From positions 1 through 64,000 of the forward strand of contig JAUYAL010000064.1 in NCBI GenBank assembly GCA_030693535.1: 64,000 nt of DNA, given 5' to 3'. This document shows positions 26,852 to 36,864 of this stretch, piece by piece. Under the pieces are notes generated by a model. The model saw nothing but the letters and a program-made list of their open reading frames with translations, had not been told where the DNA came from and made no database searches. A program made the position numbers and the translations under genes. Source of the DNA: Methylotenera sp. (GTDB lineage: Bacteria > Pseudomonadota > Gammaproteobacteria > Burkholderiales > Methylophilaceae). Every line of letters begins with the position of its first letter. The first letter of the stretch is position 1.

Positions 26852-28513
26852 TTGCTTAAGCATTTATCTATTCGTCAATTGTTGTTGTTAGCGTTTTTGC
26901 TAGCAGGGCTATTGCCTGCAATGATTGTCAGTTTTTTAAGTTTTTATCAAGCTAGAAATGCTTTAAAAACAGAAATTAAGCATGATATGCAAACCTTAAG
27001 TGGCACGGTTGCAAACGATATTGAGCGAGTACTTTTTGAGCGAGCACAAAATGTTCACTCGTGGAGCCAACTGGCCGTCATGCAAGATATTCAAATTGGT
27101 GATATCGACAAGCGAGTGTCCACTTTTTTACAAGAAGTTCAACTAAGTTATGGGGAAATGTATCAATCAATTTACGTGGTTAACACAAGTGGAATTGTCA
27201 TTGCAGCAAGCCATGCTGCGCAAATTAGCAAGCAGTTAAAACCTGCGCCATTTTGGTTTAAGGTTGATATTGCCAATAAATTTTTATCTGTTAGTAAAAT
27301 CGAGCAAAACAAACTGTCAATTTCACAAGACATTATCGATGTGAATACAAATCAAAAAATCGGCACATTGGTGGCAGAGTTTAATTGGCAAATCATTCAA
27401 AATTTGCTTAAAAATGCAGTCCAAAAACCAGCCGCCGCCGCCTTAATTGATAATCAAAATCAAGTAGTTGCATCAACAGCGAATTGGCAAAAAATTCAAG
27501 CAGATCATGAAATGCATGTCAGTAAAAACTTGAGCAGTCGATTAAATTTGCAAGGTTGGCAAGTCAGCATTGAGAAGCTGCATTCTGTGGCGGTGGCACC
27601 AGTGCATCGTTTGGGTTATGTGTTCTTAGCCCTATTATTGACTACATTGTTTTTTGCCGCCATTTTGGTGAGACCAATTGCGCAAGCAATCACTGATCCA
27701 CTCGCAAAACTCACTAATTATGTGAGTGGTTTTGCTCAAAATAGAATTGTGGAAGCACCTAAAGCGGGACCACCAGAAGTGCAGGAGTTAAGTTTTGCAT
27801 TTGAAAAAATGATGCAAGATTTAAAAAACACACAAGCGGATTTAACGCGTGCGGCTAAACTTGCAGTGGTGGGCGAAATGTCTGCCGCCATGAGTCATGA
27901 GGTGCGCACGCCGCTCGGTATATTGCGCTCATCGGCTGATTTGCTGATGCGTGAGCCAAAACTTAGCCCAGAAGGGAAAGAAGTGCTGGGGTTTATAATC
28001 TCAGAAACCGAACGCTTAAATAAACTGGTTTCGAGTTTGATTGATGCTGCGCGCCCACGCTTGCCAGTGCTGGTGAATGTAAATTTGGTTGATATTGTGA
28101 GTAATGTCATGGCGCTATTAAAAAGCCAAGCGCAACTAAAGAATATTCAAATGATGTTTGCACAAAATGCCAAAATACAAGTCCTTGCAGATACTGACCA
28201 GATGACACAAGTGTTAATGAACTTACTGATGAACGCGATACAAATTTTGCCAGATAAGGGCAAAATTGAAATACATTTATCTGAGAATGCAGACCAAATT
28301 ATGTTGGACGTGATGGACAACGGGCCGGGAATTGTGACTGAAAACCAATCGCAAATATTCGAGCCATTTTTTACCCAACGCGCTGGTGGCGTTGGTTTAG
28401 GTTTGGCGGTAGTGAAGCAGATAGTCGAAGCGCATGGCGGTAAAATTTACTATCAACCTAGTCCGTATGGCGGTGCACAGTTTAGAATAAACTTGCCTAA
28501 ATTAGTGGTATAA
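26852..28513 (+). CDS. Membrane sensor histidine kinase
   Basis: 553 aa. Membrane helix 1 (about residues 8-30), a periplasmic Cache-like sensor region to about 250, helix 2 (VFLALLLTTLFFAAILV), a HAMP-like linker, then a HisKA domain with phospho-acceptor His349 (AAMSHEVRTPLGIL), and an HATPase domain with NLLMNAIQILP, DNGPGI and GGVGLGLAVV. The start is TTG 26852; no ATG is available before the first membrane helix. It precedes the sigma-54 response regulator by 35 bp and is its likely partner. The signal may relate to the envelope or to a ligand presented by the divergent PstS-like protein; that is inference. Confidence 0.9.
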   Translation: MLKHLSIRQLLLLAFLLAGLLPAMIVSFLSFYQARNALKTEIKHDMQTLSGTVANDIERVLFERAQNVHSWSQLAVMQDIQIGDIDKRVSTFLQEVQLSYGEMYQSIYVVNTSGIVIAASHAAQISKQLKPAPFWFKVDIANKFLSVSKIEQNKLSISQDIIDVNTNQKIGTLVAEFNWQIIQNLLKNAVQKPAAAALIDNQNQVVASTANWQKIQADHEMHVSKNLSSRLNLQGWQVSIEKLHSVAVAPVHRLGYVFLALLLTTLFFAAILVRPIAQAITDPLAKLTNYVSGFAQNRIVEAPKAGPPEVQELSFAFEKMMQDLKNTQADLTRAAKLAVVGEMSAAMSHEVRTPLGILRSSADLLMREPKLSPEGKEVLGFIISETERLNKLVSSLIDAARPRLPVLVNVNLVDIVSNVMALLKSQAQLKNIQMMFAQNAKIQVLADTDQMTQVLMNLLMNAIQILPDKGKIEIHLSENADQIMLDVMDNGPGIVTENQSQIFEPFFTQRAGGVGLGLAVVKQIVEAHGGKIYYQPSPYGGAQFRINLPKLVV

Positions 28514-28548
28514 CAGGGGCGTAATTAGATTTATGATACAAATCATAC

Positions 28549-29955
28549 ATGGATAAACAAAAGATTATTTTAGCGGTCGATGACGAGCCGCACATGTTGC
28601 GTTTGCTCGAAATTAGCTTGAAGCAGGCAGGCTACAAGCCAGTACTGGCGAGGAATGGCAAAGAAGCACTCGACATTGTCAAAAATCAAACCATTGATTT
28701 GGTGTTGAGCGATTTGCACATGCCCATCATGAATGGGTTGGAATTACTCAAGGGTATTCGCCTAGAAAATGAGGCTTTACCCTTTGTGATGGTAACAGCA
28801 ATGGGTGAAATTAAAACCGCAGTAGAAGCCATGAAAGCGGGCGCGGCTGATTATATTTTGCGCCCATTTGATTTAGAAACATTAGAAATAGCCATTGCGA
28901 AAGCGTTATCGGTGAAGCGTCTCACGCTTGAAAACACCTATTTAAAGTCCACCAATCTTGCTGAAGATAAGGACGTAATTCAGGCTGGCTTAATCGGCGA
29001 AAGTCCCCCCATGTTGGCTTTAAAGCAATTAATTGCTCAAGTGGCACCCGAAAAAGCCACCGTGTTAATTACTGGCGAAACAGGCACTGGAAAAGAGCTA
29101 GTCGCCAAGGCGATTCATCAAGCTTCAGCACAAAAAAATGGCTTATTTGTGGCGGTCAATTGCGCGGCAATTCCTGCAGAAATGTTGGAGTCTGAGTTAT
29201 TTGGGCACGAAAAAGGCGCATTCACAGGAGCGGTCAAAGAGCGCGTTGGCAAGTTTGAGCTGGCGGATGGAGGGACTTTATTTTTGGATGAAATCACCGA
29301 AATGCCGATTCAATTGCAATCCAAACTCTTGCGCGCATTGCAAGAAGGCGTGATTGAAAAGCTGGGTGGCAATAAGCAAATTCAGTTGGATATTCGCCTG
29401 CTGGCCGCGACTAATCGGGACCCATTACAAGCGGTAAAAACAGGTAAGTTGCGTGAAGATTTGTATTATCGCTTAAACGTGTTTCAGTTAAGCGTTCCAC
29501 CCTTGCGCGAAAGAGGCCAAGATATTTGCTTGCTTGCGCAATATTTTTTAGCAAGATTTCTTGCCAACAGTAAAGAGCGCGTGAGCGACGAAGCTATCTC
29601 GCAATTGCAAGCCCATGATTGGCCTGGCAATGTACGTGAGTTAGAAAATGTCATCGAACGTGCAACGATCTTATCGGGCAAGCAAACCGTGTTATCCAAA
29701 CATTTGCCCGCCGATATTCAACAAAAAATTATGCAAACAAGCCATTTATCCTTTACAAAAGCAGGCCTGGAAGCCTTTCCAATAATGGGCCTCAGAGCAT
29801 CGCTTTCTATCCCAAAAGTCACTGCACAAATCGAAAAAGAGATGATTAGCGCCGCGCTAGAAGCCACTCAAGGTAACAAATCAAAAGCGGCAAAGTTGCT
29901 CGAAATTAGTGAGCGCTCACTTTGGAACAAATTAGAAACTTACAGCCTGAAGTAA
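28549..29955 (+). CDS. Sigma-54-dependent response regulator (NtrC family)
   Basis: 468 aa. A receiver domain with phospho-acceptor Asp55 ([13 protein letters not shown]) is followed by an AAA+ domain with Walker A GETGTGKE, the sigma-54-contacting GAFTGA loop, GGTLFLDEI (Walker B), and RLLAATNRD, and then a Fis-type helix-turn-helix ([20 protein letters not shown]). It activates sigma-54 promoters when phosphorylated by the kinase encoded just upstream. The nearby PAP2-eptA operon has both a sigma-54 promoter and paired palindromes, making it the obvious candidate target. Confidence 0.95.
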   Translation: MDKQKIILAVDDEPHMLRLLEISLKQAGYKPVLARNGKEALDIVKNQTIDLVLSDLHMPIMNGLELLKGIRLENEALPFVMVTAMGEIKTAVEAMKAGAADYILRPFDLETLEIAIAKALSVKRLTLENTYLKSTNLAEDKDVIQAGLIGESPPMLALKQLIAQVAPEKATVLITGETGTGKELVAKAIHQASAQKNGLFVAVNCAAIPAEMLESELFGHEKGAFTGAVKERVGKFELADGGTLFLDEITEMPIQLQSKLLRALQEGVIEKLGGNKQIQLDIRLLAATNRDPLQAVKTGKLREDLYYRLNVFQLSVPPLRERGQDICLLAQYFLARFLANSKERVSDEAISQLQAHDWPGNVRELENVIERATILSGKQTVLSKHLPADIQQKIMQTSHLSFTKAGLEAFPIMGLRASLSIPKVTAQIEKEMISAALEATQGNKSKAAKLLEISERSLWNKLETYSLK

Positions 29956-29983
29956 AAAGATTCAAACAAAGATCTAATACTAC

Positions 29984-30038
29984 TTGACATCTCATTGTTA
30001 ACGCTGTTAAATTAACAATGTTATGTTAACAATGTTAA
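29984..30038 (+). promoter_or_regulatory. Promoter overlapped by TTAAC/GTTAA operator repeats
   Basis: A consensus -35 TTGACA (29984-29989) and a -10-like TTAAAT (30007-30012) with 17-bp spacing are overlaid by repeated half sites: CATTGTTAA (29993-30001), TTAACAATGTTA (30012-30023) and GTTAACAATGTTAA (30025-30038). The first and second form a 9-bp inverted repeat. This is the expected picture for repressor control; the TetR-family gene at 31804 in the same unit is the likely regulator. Confidence 0.6.
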
Positions 30039-30079
30039 TTTATCAATGCAGATTTTTATTTAATTTGTTAAAAAGGAGC

Positions 30080-30517
30080 ATGGTCTTGGGTGTCTTAAAC
30101 AAAAAATATTTAAAGCCATTAATAATGCTTGCTTTTCTCACGCCAGCATGGACCCAAAGTGGACTATGGAAAACGCATGATGACTAGGGTAAGCCTACGG
30201 GTTATGTTAATGTGCAAGAGGACAATGGCGTATACGCTGGCATCATAGAAAAAGGCTTAGAAACAGATAAAGAAGGGAAATATTGCACCACTTGCAAAGA
30301 TGATCGAAAGGGCCAAAGGATAATTGGAATGACGATGTTACAAAATGTGAAAGCTAAAGGGGATACCTATGAAAGTGAGAAAATCTTAGACCCATTTTTT
30401 GGTAACACGTACCGTGTTAGGCTAAGTTTAAAAGAAGCAGGTAAAAAGATGGAAGTCAGGGGGTTTGTGGGATTGAGTTTGTTTGGCCGCACCCAAGTGT
30501 GGGATAGGGTTGAATAG
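30080..30517 (+). pseudogene. DUF2147-family exported protein interrupted by an amber codon
   Basis: The frame from ATG 30080 (or TTG 30086, better spaced from AAGGAG) encodes a signal peptide (PLIMLAFLTPAWTQS) and the DUF2147 opening SGLWKTHDD, then meets an in-frame TAG at 30185-30187. The same frame continues without a shift: GKPTGYVNVQEDNGVYAG, GIIEKGLETDKEGKYC and the family end GRTQVWDRVE at 30517. Without the stop it would give about 145 aa, normal for this family of unknown function. It is the first gene of the efflux operon. It could be a recent nonsense mutation or a sequence error. Confidence 0.8.
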
Positions 30518-30526
30518 AGTCTAAAC

Positions 30527-30997
30527 ATGGAAAATACCTATTTATGGCTTAAAGTGGTTCATATCCTTGGCGTCGTATTGTTTTTGGGCAATATTATTGT
30601 CACGGGCTGGTGGAAAAATATGGCAGACCTGACTAAAAATCCACAAATTATTGCTTATGCGCAGCGCCAAGTGACATTAACGGATTTTATATTTACTGGT
30701 GGCGGTGTATTGATTCTACTGGTCGCAGGTATGGTCAATGTGCATTTTCATGATATGAGTTACGCTACAAAATGGCTAGGGCATGGCATGGCGATATTTT
30801 TAGTTTCTGGTGTGATTTGGGCTGCAGTACTTATTCCCATACAGATAAAACAAGCCAAAATGGCTAAGGCGTTTGCGGTTAGTGGAGAAATCCCAGCAAG
30901 TTATTGGAAATTATGCACTACTTGGAATTTATTTGGTTTGCTTGCTACGTTAATTCCTTTAGCAAATCTTTACTTCATGGTCTTTAAACCAGCATAA
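30527..30997 (+). CDS. DUF2269-family integral membrane protein
   Basis: 156 aa with four predicted membrane segments (WLKVVHILGVVLFLGNIIVTG, FIFTGGGVLILLVAGMVNV, MAIFLVSGVIWAAVLIPI and LFGLLATLIPLANLYFMVF). The N-terminal WLKVVHILG pattern and a conserved His suit the DUF2269 family, whose function is unknown. It follows the broken DUF2147 gene by 9 bp and precedes an SDR gene by 17 bp, so it is a member of the repressor-controlled efflux operon. Confidence 0.8.
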   Translation: MENTYLWLKVVHILGVVLFLGNIIVTGWWKNMADLTKNPQIIAYAQRQVTLTDFIFTGGGVLILLVAGMVNVHFHDMSYATKWLGHGMAIFLVSGVIWAAVLIPIQIKQAKMAKAFAVSGEIPASYWKLCTTWNLFGLLATLIPLANLYFMVFKPA

Positions 30998-31014
30998 TAT
31001 TTGGAGTGTAAATC

Positions 31015-31800
31015 TTGGAATTTGCATTAATTACAGGTGCATCAAGCGGTATTGGGTTAGAACTAGCAAGCATTATGGCAGAAAAAGGCCACAATCTAAT
31101 TTTGGTTGCAAGACGTGACGATGTATTGCAGGAAATAAAAATTAAACTTGAGTCGCATTTTAAAATCAAGGTAGTGACGCTAGCTTTAGATTTATCAATT
31201 CCCAATCAAGCTAAAGTATTGTATCAAAACTGTGTAGACCAAAAGTTAACGGTGAACTGTTTAGTAAATAATGCAGGATATGGTGATTTCGGTAAGTTTG
31301 AAACTTGGAAAATAGATACATATCAAAATATGCTACAACTTAATGTGGTTGCCTTGACAGACCTTACAGCGCTATTTTTAGATGGAATGAAAAAGCGCCA
31401 ATCAGGCCGAATACTTAATGTGGGTTCTATTGCTGCCTTTCAGCCAATACCAAATTTTAGTGTGTATGCAGCAAGCAAAGCTTATGTGATGCAATTTACT
31501 GAAGCGCTTAATTATGAGTTACGGGGTACAGGCGTAACTGCAACGTTATTAAGCCCTGGCGTTACTGAAACGGGTTTTGTTGCGCGTGCAAACATGCAAA
31601 ATGCTGCAAATGCTAAAGGTAAGCTGATGGATGCTGGCACCGTGGCACTCCAAGGTTATCAAGCAATGATGCAAGGTAAGTTAAACGTAACACCAGGATG
31701 GAAAAATCGACTCCTAACGTTTGGAAGCAGGACCATGCCCTCAAGAGAATTATTACTTAGAATATCAGCAACCATTCTAAAAGATAGCAAAGCAAATTAG
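31015..31800 (+). CDS. Short-chain dehydrogenase/reductase
   Basis: 261 aa SDR of the YqjQ/DltE-like group. Motifs: GASSGIGLELA (cofactor site), NNAGYGDFG, catalytic Ser in NVGSIAAFQPIPN and YAASK with the Tyr-Lys pair, then SPGVTETGF. The start is TTG 31015 with GGAG about 9 nt upstream; no ATG is available near it. The TetR gene begins 3 bp after the stop, implying tight coupling. The substrate is unknown; in an efflux operon it may modify a toxic carbonyl compound, which is only a guess. Confidence 0.88.
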   Translation: MEFALITGASSGIGLELASIMAEKGHNLILVARRDDVLQEIKIKLESHFKIKVVTLALDLSIPNQAKVLYQNCVDQKLTVNCLVNNAGYGDFGKFETWKIDTYQNMLQLNVVALTDLTALFLDGMKKRQSGRILNVGSIAAFQPIPNFSVYAASKAYVMQFTEALNYELRGTGVTATLLSPGVTETGFVARANMQNAANAKGKLMDAGTVALQGYQAMMQGKLNVTPGWKNRLLTFGSRTMPSRELLLRISATILKDSKAN

Positions 31801-31803
31801 AAA

Positions 31804-32433
31804 ATGCCACCAAAGCCAAAAACAGAAAAAGAGCGCGAACAATTACGTACATTAATTATTGATGCGGCGCGAGAGTTGTTTGTGACGCGTGGCGTAGAAG
31901 CAGTGACTATGCGTGAAATAGCCAAGCGTATTAACTACTCAGCAACCAGTATTTATCTACACTTTGCGGATAAAGAAGCGCTGATACGCGCTATTTGCGA
32001 CACTGACTTTTTAGCGCTTGCTAACAGTTTAAAAAGTATTCTGCAACTTCCCGACCCCATTGCACGAATGCTCGCTTTTGGGCAAGGTTATGCAAAATTT
32101 GCCTTAAACCACCCCAATCACTACCGTATGATGTTTATGACTGAACATCCTCCTTGCGATCCTTTGACATCGTGCATGATACAAAACAATGCTGAACAAG
32201 ATGCTTACTTTCAATTGAAAACGGTTGTCAATGATGTGTTTAAAGCAGGAAAGTTTAGACATGATCTAACAGACTCAGAGCTGATTGCACAAACAATATG
32301 GGCTGGTATGCATGGCGTGTGCTCGCTACAAATTAGCATGGCAAACGACCTTTGGATTAATTGGAGAGAGATTGAACAACGCTTGCAGTTGATGCAATTT
32401 ACTTTAATGCGTGGTTTGTTGCGCGAAACTTGA
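31804..32433 (+). CDS. TetR-family transcriptional repressor
   Basis: 209 aa. The N-terminal helix-turn-helix is typical (LFVTRGVEAVTMREIAKRIN, then YSATSIYLHFADKEALIRAI). The C-terminal ligand domain contains YAKFALNHPNHYRMMFMTE, a pattern seen in WHG/TetR_C_33-type regulators. It sits inside the efflux operon, 54 bp before the membrane fusion gene, and probably represses the promoter at 29984-30038, where TTAACAATGTTAA repeats form suitable operators. The inducer is unknown. Confidence 0.92.
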   Translation: MPPKPKTEKEREQLRTLIIDAARELFVTRGVEAVTMREIAKRINYSATSIYLHFADKEALIRAICDTDFLALANSLKSILQLPDPIARMLAFGQGYAKFALNHPNHYRMMFMTEHPPCDPLTSCMIQNNAEQDAYFQLKTVVNDVFKAGKFRHDLTDSELIAQTIWAGMHGVCSLQISMANDLWINWREIEQRLQLMQFTLMRGLLRET

Positions 32434-32487
32434 ATGCGAATTAGCAAGTCATTTCTATAAAAACTGAAAATCACGCAAAGATAAAAA

Positions 32488-33579
32488 ATGATAAAAAAAA
32501 TTTATTTCATTGCATTTAGTGTCATGCTCTCCGCATGTCAAAAAACGCCTGAACCCATACTTCCACCCCGGCCAGCATTAGTGATGATTGTGGGTAAAAC
32601 CGATAGTCAGCAAGGGATGGTGCTGGTGGGTGAGGTAAAGTCGCGATTTGAGTCTAATCAGGGGTTTAGAGTAGATGGAAAAATTATTGAACGTAAAGTA
32701 GACGTGGGATCAATGGTTAAAAAAGGTCAAGTGATTGCACGCCTGGATTCAAGTGACGCGAAGTTAAATAGTGCATCTGCGTCTGCAGATGTGCTTGTTG
32801 CAGAAGCCAATTATTCATTGGCCAATGCTGAAGTCAAGCGCCAACAAATATTGTATGAAAAAAAATTCATATCCGCTTCAGCGCTAGATTTAAGAGAAGC
32901 AGAGCTTAAAACATCCGCAGCAAAAGTGAGCCAAGCAAAAGCACGAGCAGCAATATTGAGTAATCAGTCACTTTACACGTCGCTGCTGGCTGATAGAGAG
33001 GGGGTTGTTACACAAATTTCAGCTGAACCTGGTGAAGTAGTTAAGGCTGGCGCCATGATTGTACAAATTGTAGATACCAACCAAATAGAAGTACTTGTGG
33101 CGGTTCCGGAATCTCGCATGGAAGAGTTTAAAGTGGGCAGCGTTGTTAGTATTAGACTTTGGGCAGACCGTGAGAAAATTTATCAAGGTAAAGTACGCGA
33201 AATCGCACCCGCAGCTAATTCTGCTACCCGCGCATTCGATATACGTGTAACCATTGTCAATGCTGATGCAGCTGTTAAATTAGGCATGACGGCTGGAGTG
33301 CGTTTTGCAAAAGATGTGCAATCAAAAACTCAGGCTTTATTTACAATACCTACATCCGCATTAACGCAAATCAATGGTAAAAAAATGGTGTGGGTGATTG
33401 ATAAAACAGGTGTAGCTTATTCTCGGGAGGTTCAGGCGGGTCAATTCACGGAGCAAGGTGTGCTGATTAGTCGTGGGTTGAAAGCAGGCGAAATGGTAGC
33501 GATTGCTGGAGTTCATACGCTTATCTCTGGTCAAAAAGTAAAACCAGTCATTGAGCAGGTAACTGAGACATTACCGTGA
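32488..33579 (+). CDS. RND efflux membrane fusion lipoprotein
   Basis: 363 aa HlyD/AcrA-family periplasmic adaptor. The lipobox LSAC (MIKKIYFIAFSVMLSAC) gives lipid anchoring at the inner membrane. The barrel-sandwich lipoyl halves (VDGKIIERKVDVGSMVKKGQ and DREGVVTQISAEPGEVVKAG), a short coiled hairpin and the beta-barrel (VVSIRLWADREKIYQGKVREI) are visible. The RND pump start overlaps its stop by 4 bp (GTGA), so both are made together. It should join the downstream pump to a TolC-type channel, and a tolC gene lies 4 kb downstream. Confidence 0.92.
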   Translation: MIKKIYFIAFSVMLSACQKTPEPILPPRPALVMIVGKTDSQQGMVLVGEVKSRFESNQGFRVDGKIIERKVDVGSMVKKGQVIARLDSSDAKLNSASASADVLVAEANYSLANAEVKRQQILYEKKFISASALDLREAELKTSAAKVSQAKARAAILSNQSLYTSLLADREGVVTQISAEPGEVVKAGAMIVQIVDTNQIEVLVAVPESRMEEFKVGSVVSIRLWADREKIYQGKVREIAPAANSATRAFDIRVTIVNADAAVKLGMTAGVRFAKDVQSKTQALFTIPTSALTQINGKKMVWVIDKTGVAYSREVQAGQFTEQGVLISRGLKAGEMVAIAGVHTLISGQKVKPVIEQVTETLP

Positions 33580-36500
33580 CTAGCCATGAATCAGCACAAA
33601 ATGAAAGTAATGCTGAGATTGAAGCAGAATCGACGGATGCATCGCGCTTTAATTTATCTGTATGGGCGCTAAATCACCAGACTATCGTATTGTATTTTAT
33701 GATGGTTTTGACGATAGCAGGTCTATTTTCTTATACCAGTTTAGGACAATCAGAAGACCCACCATTTACTTTCAAAGTAATGTTGGTAAGGACAAGTTGG
33801 CCGGGAGCGAGTGCTTTAGAAATTGAAAAGCAAATTACTGATAAACTTGAAAAAAAACTCCAAGAAACCCCACACTTGGACTACACAAGTAGCTACTCAC
33901 GCGCAGGTGAATCACTAATATTTGTGGTAATTAAGGACGATACATTTTCGAAAGAAATCCCTCAAATTTGGTATCAAGTACGTAAAAAAGTTTCTGATAT
34001 TCGCCATACGCTACCGCAAAATATTGAAAGCCTGACATTTAATGATGAATTTAGTGATGTGTACGGAAGTATGTATGCACTTACTGGCGATGGTTTTGAT
34101 AATTATGCGCTTAAAAAACAAGCGGAGTTGATTCGCGCGGATTTACTAAAAACACCGGATGTTGCGAAAGTTGATTTCTTTGGCGAACAAAAACAACGAG
34201 TTTTTGTAGAATTATCCAATGCCAAACTTTCAACATTAGGTTTAAGTGCTCCCCAATTAATTAACATTCTGCAATCTCAAAATGCAGTCATTAAGGGTGG
34301 TACGTATGAATCGCCACAAGAGCGTATTCGAATTGAGGTAACAGGGCGCATTAATGACTTGGATACGTTGAGGGAGATTCATTTTCGCGTCAATAATCAA
34401 GATTTAAGGTTGGGTGATGTATCCAATATTTATCGTGGCTACGAAGATCCGCCTCGAGACAGCACACGTTTTAATGGCATAGACACACTTTTGCTGGGAA
34501 TTAGTATGAGCGATGGTGGCGATGTGATTGCTTTGGGTAAAATACTAGATAAAAAAATAGTGCGTATTGCACAACAATTGCCCGTTGGACTAAGCCTTAA
34601 GCCTGTAACATTGCAGCCGAAAATTGTGGCTAATTCTGTCAATGACTTTGTAACATCGCTAGTAGAAGCGCTTGTCATTGTGTTGTCAGTAAGCTTGTTA
34701 TCATTAGGTTTGCGTTCAGGTATTGTTGTTGCAATTACTATTCCAATTGTATTGTCGGCCACATTTTTAATCATGAACATATTTGATATTGGCTTGCATA
34801 AGATATCCCTAGGCGCATTAATATTGGCATTAGGATTGTTGGTCGACGATGCAATTATTGCTGTTGAAATGATGTCATCCAAAATGGAGCAAGGCTGGAG
34901 TCGCATGAGGGCAGCCTCATTTGCTTATACATCTACTTCTATGCCTATGCTAACAGGTACGCTAGTGACTGTAGCAGGGTTTTTGCCGATTGCAACAGCG
35001 GCTTCTAGCACAGGAGAATATACGCGCTCTATCTTTCAAGTGAGTGCTATTGCACTGATTATTTCATGGTTCGCAGCAGTTATTTGTGTGCCTTATTTGG
35101 GCTATCATTTATTACCAAACTATAATAAAGCGCCACAAAGTTCAAGGCTTGTCACTTGGCTTAAAAAAACGCTTCACCTTTCAGAAAATGATAAAAATCA
35201 TCATCACGACATTTACAACACGGCTTTTTATAATACTTTTCGGCGATTAGTCATAACGTGTGTGCGTTATCGCAAAACAGTAATTGCTATCACATTCGGC
35301 CTGTTTGTTCTGTCTGTCCTAAGTTTCGGTCAGGTCCAACAACAATTTTTCCCTGACTCTACGCGTTTAGAAATTGTTGTCGATTTGCGTTTAACTGAAG
35401 GTGCATCTTATCAAGCCACAAATACAGAAGTGAAGAAATTGGAAATCTGGCTGAATAATTGGAACAAAAAACACCAAGGTATCGATAATTTTGTAGCTTA
35501 TGTTGGCACTGGTGCACCACGCTATTATTTACCGCTGGATGTGCAAATGCCACATCGTGGGTTTTCACAACTAGTGATACTAACTAAGAATTTAACGGCT
35601 AGAGAAGCACTGCGAAATGATTTGTTAACACTTTTTGAGAAACAATTCCCAAGTTTGCGCGCATCCGTATTGCGTTTGGAAAATGGTCCGCCAGTTGGCT
35701 TTCCTGTGCAGTTTAGAGTAGATGGAGAAGATATAGCTGGCATACGTCTAGTGGCAAACAAAATAGCTGACGTGATGCGTCTAAATCCTAATTTAGCTAA
35801 TGTGCAATTGGGATGGGAAGAGCCCAGTAAAGTCATTAGAGTACATGTAGATCAATCAAAAGCACGTTTATTGGGCATAAGTTCTGTGGATATTGCCAAT
35901 ATATTGAATGGTGCAATGAGTGAACTTTATGTGACTGAGTTTAGAGAAGGTATAGAGCGTATTGACTTGGTAGTACGTGGCGCCAAAATTGAACGTACTG
36001 ATTTATCGCGTTTTCCAAGCTTAATGATTAATACCCAAAATGGTCATAGTGTGCCGCTATCACAAATTGCAACCATTAGTTCTGAATTTGAAGAAGGCGT
36101 TATTTGGCATCGCAATCGAGTACCTTCACTCACCGTACGCGCACATTTGCGTGGTTCATTGCAAGCGCCTGTGGTATCAAATCAGATTGAGAGTAAACTC
36201 GCTGAAATAAAAGCGAATTTACCATTAGGCATTACAGTAGAAACCGGTGGTGCCGTTGAAGAATCAGCCAAAGGTGGTGCGTCGGTCGCAAAGGGCGCGC
36301 CACTATTTTTATTAGCCGTTTTAACTTTATTGGTTTTACAGTTACAAAGTTTTTCACGTGTATTTTTAGTGTTACTTACGGCACCTTTGGGTTTAATTGG
36401 GGTCACACTGGCATTGCTGCTATTTGATATGCCTTTTGGGTTCGTTGCAATGCTAGGGACAATCGCATTATCTGGCATGATTATGCGTAACTCAGTTATT

Positions 36501-36767
36501 TTAGTGGATCAAATCGATCAGGATAAGGCTTCCGGCATGGCGGACTGGCAAGCGGTTGTGGAGTCAACGATTCGTCGTTTCCGGCCAATAGTGCTTACAG
36601 CAGCGGCTGCCATTTTGGCAATGATACCCCTGACGCGGAGTGTTTTTTTTGGGCCAATGGCTGTTGCGATTATGGGTGGCTTAGCCATAGCTACCATACT
36701 CACTGTACTGTTTTTACCTGCACTATATGCCGCATGGTTTAAAGTGAAAGTGCCACAGAAAACTTGA
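33576..36767 (+). CDS. RND-family efflux pump permease
   Basis: 1063 aa, the expected size for an AcrB-type transporter with 12 membrane helices and two large periplasmic loops. The N-terminal helix is preceded by a 30-residue cytoplasmic tail. The TM4 motif GLLVDDAIIAVEMM carries the two Asp residues needed for proton relay, and the second half has the matching GTIALSGMIMRNSVILVDQI. The start is GTG 33576, overlapping the adaptor stop. The sequence is closer to the MexK/VexK-like HAE group than to AcrB itself, so the substrate range (drugs, bile-like compounds, metal-free organics) is not predictable. Confidence 0.94.
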   Translation: MTSHESAQNESNAEIEAESTDASRFNLSVWALNHQTIVLYFMMVLTIAGLFSYTSLGQSEDPPFTFKVMLVRTSWPGASALEIEKQITDKLEKKLQETPHLDYTSSYSRAGESLIFVVIKDDTFSKEIPQIWYQVRKKVSDIRHTLPQNIESLTFNDEFSDVYGSMYALTGDGFDNYALKKQAELIRADLLKTPDVAKVDFFGEQKQRVFVELSNAKLSTLGLSAPQLINILQSQNAVIKGGTYESPQERIRIEVTGRINDLDTLREIHFRVNNQDLRLGDVSNIYRGYEDPPRDSTRFNGIDTLLLGISMSDGGDVIALGKILDKKIVRIAQQLPVGLSLKPVTLQPKIVANSVNDFVTSLVEALVIVLSVSLLSLGLRSGIVVAITIPIVLSATFLIMNIFDIGLHKISLGALILALGLLVDDAIIAVEMMSSKMEQGWSRMRAASFAYTSTSMPMLTGTLVTVAGFLPIATAASSTGEYTRSIFQVSAIALIISWFAAVICVPYLGYHLLPNYNKAPQSSRLVTWLKKTLHLSENDKNHHHDIYNTAFYNTFRRLVITCVRYRKTVIAITFGLFVLSVLSFGQVQQQFFPDSTRLEIVVDLRLTEGASYQATNTEVKKLEIWLNNWNKKHQGIDNFVAYVGTGAPRYYLPLDVQMPHRGFSQLVILTKNLTAREALRNDLLTLFEKQFPSLRASVLRLENGPPVGFPVQFRVDGEDIAGIRLVANKIADVMRLNPNLANVQLGWEEPSKVIRVHVDQSKARLLGISSVDIANILNGAMSELYVTEFREGIERIDLVVRGAKIERTDLSRFPSLMINTQNGHSVPLSQIATISSEFEEGVIWHRNRVPSLTVRAHLRGSLQAPVVSNQIESKLAEIKANLPLGITVETGGAVEESAKGGASVAKGAPLFLLAVLTLLVLQLQSFSRVFLVLLTAPLGLIGVTLALLLFDMPFGFVAMLGTIALSGMIMRNSVILVDQIDQDKASGMADWQAVVESTIRRFRPIVLTAAAAILAMIPLTRSVFFGPMAVAIMGGLAIATILTVLFLPALYAAWFKVKVPQKT

Positions 36768-36864
36768 ATGACAATTTGAATTGAAGCACTAAAAACCTGC
36801 TTAATTAAGCTTATATAATAAGTGCATGCGCTATAATGAATGAAAATAATAGGAAGAATTTGCG

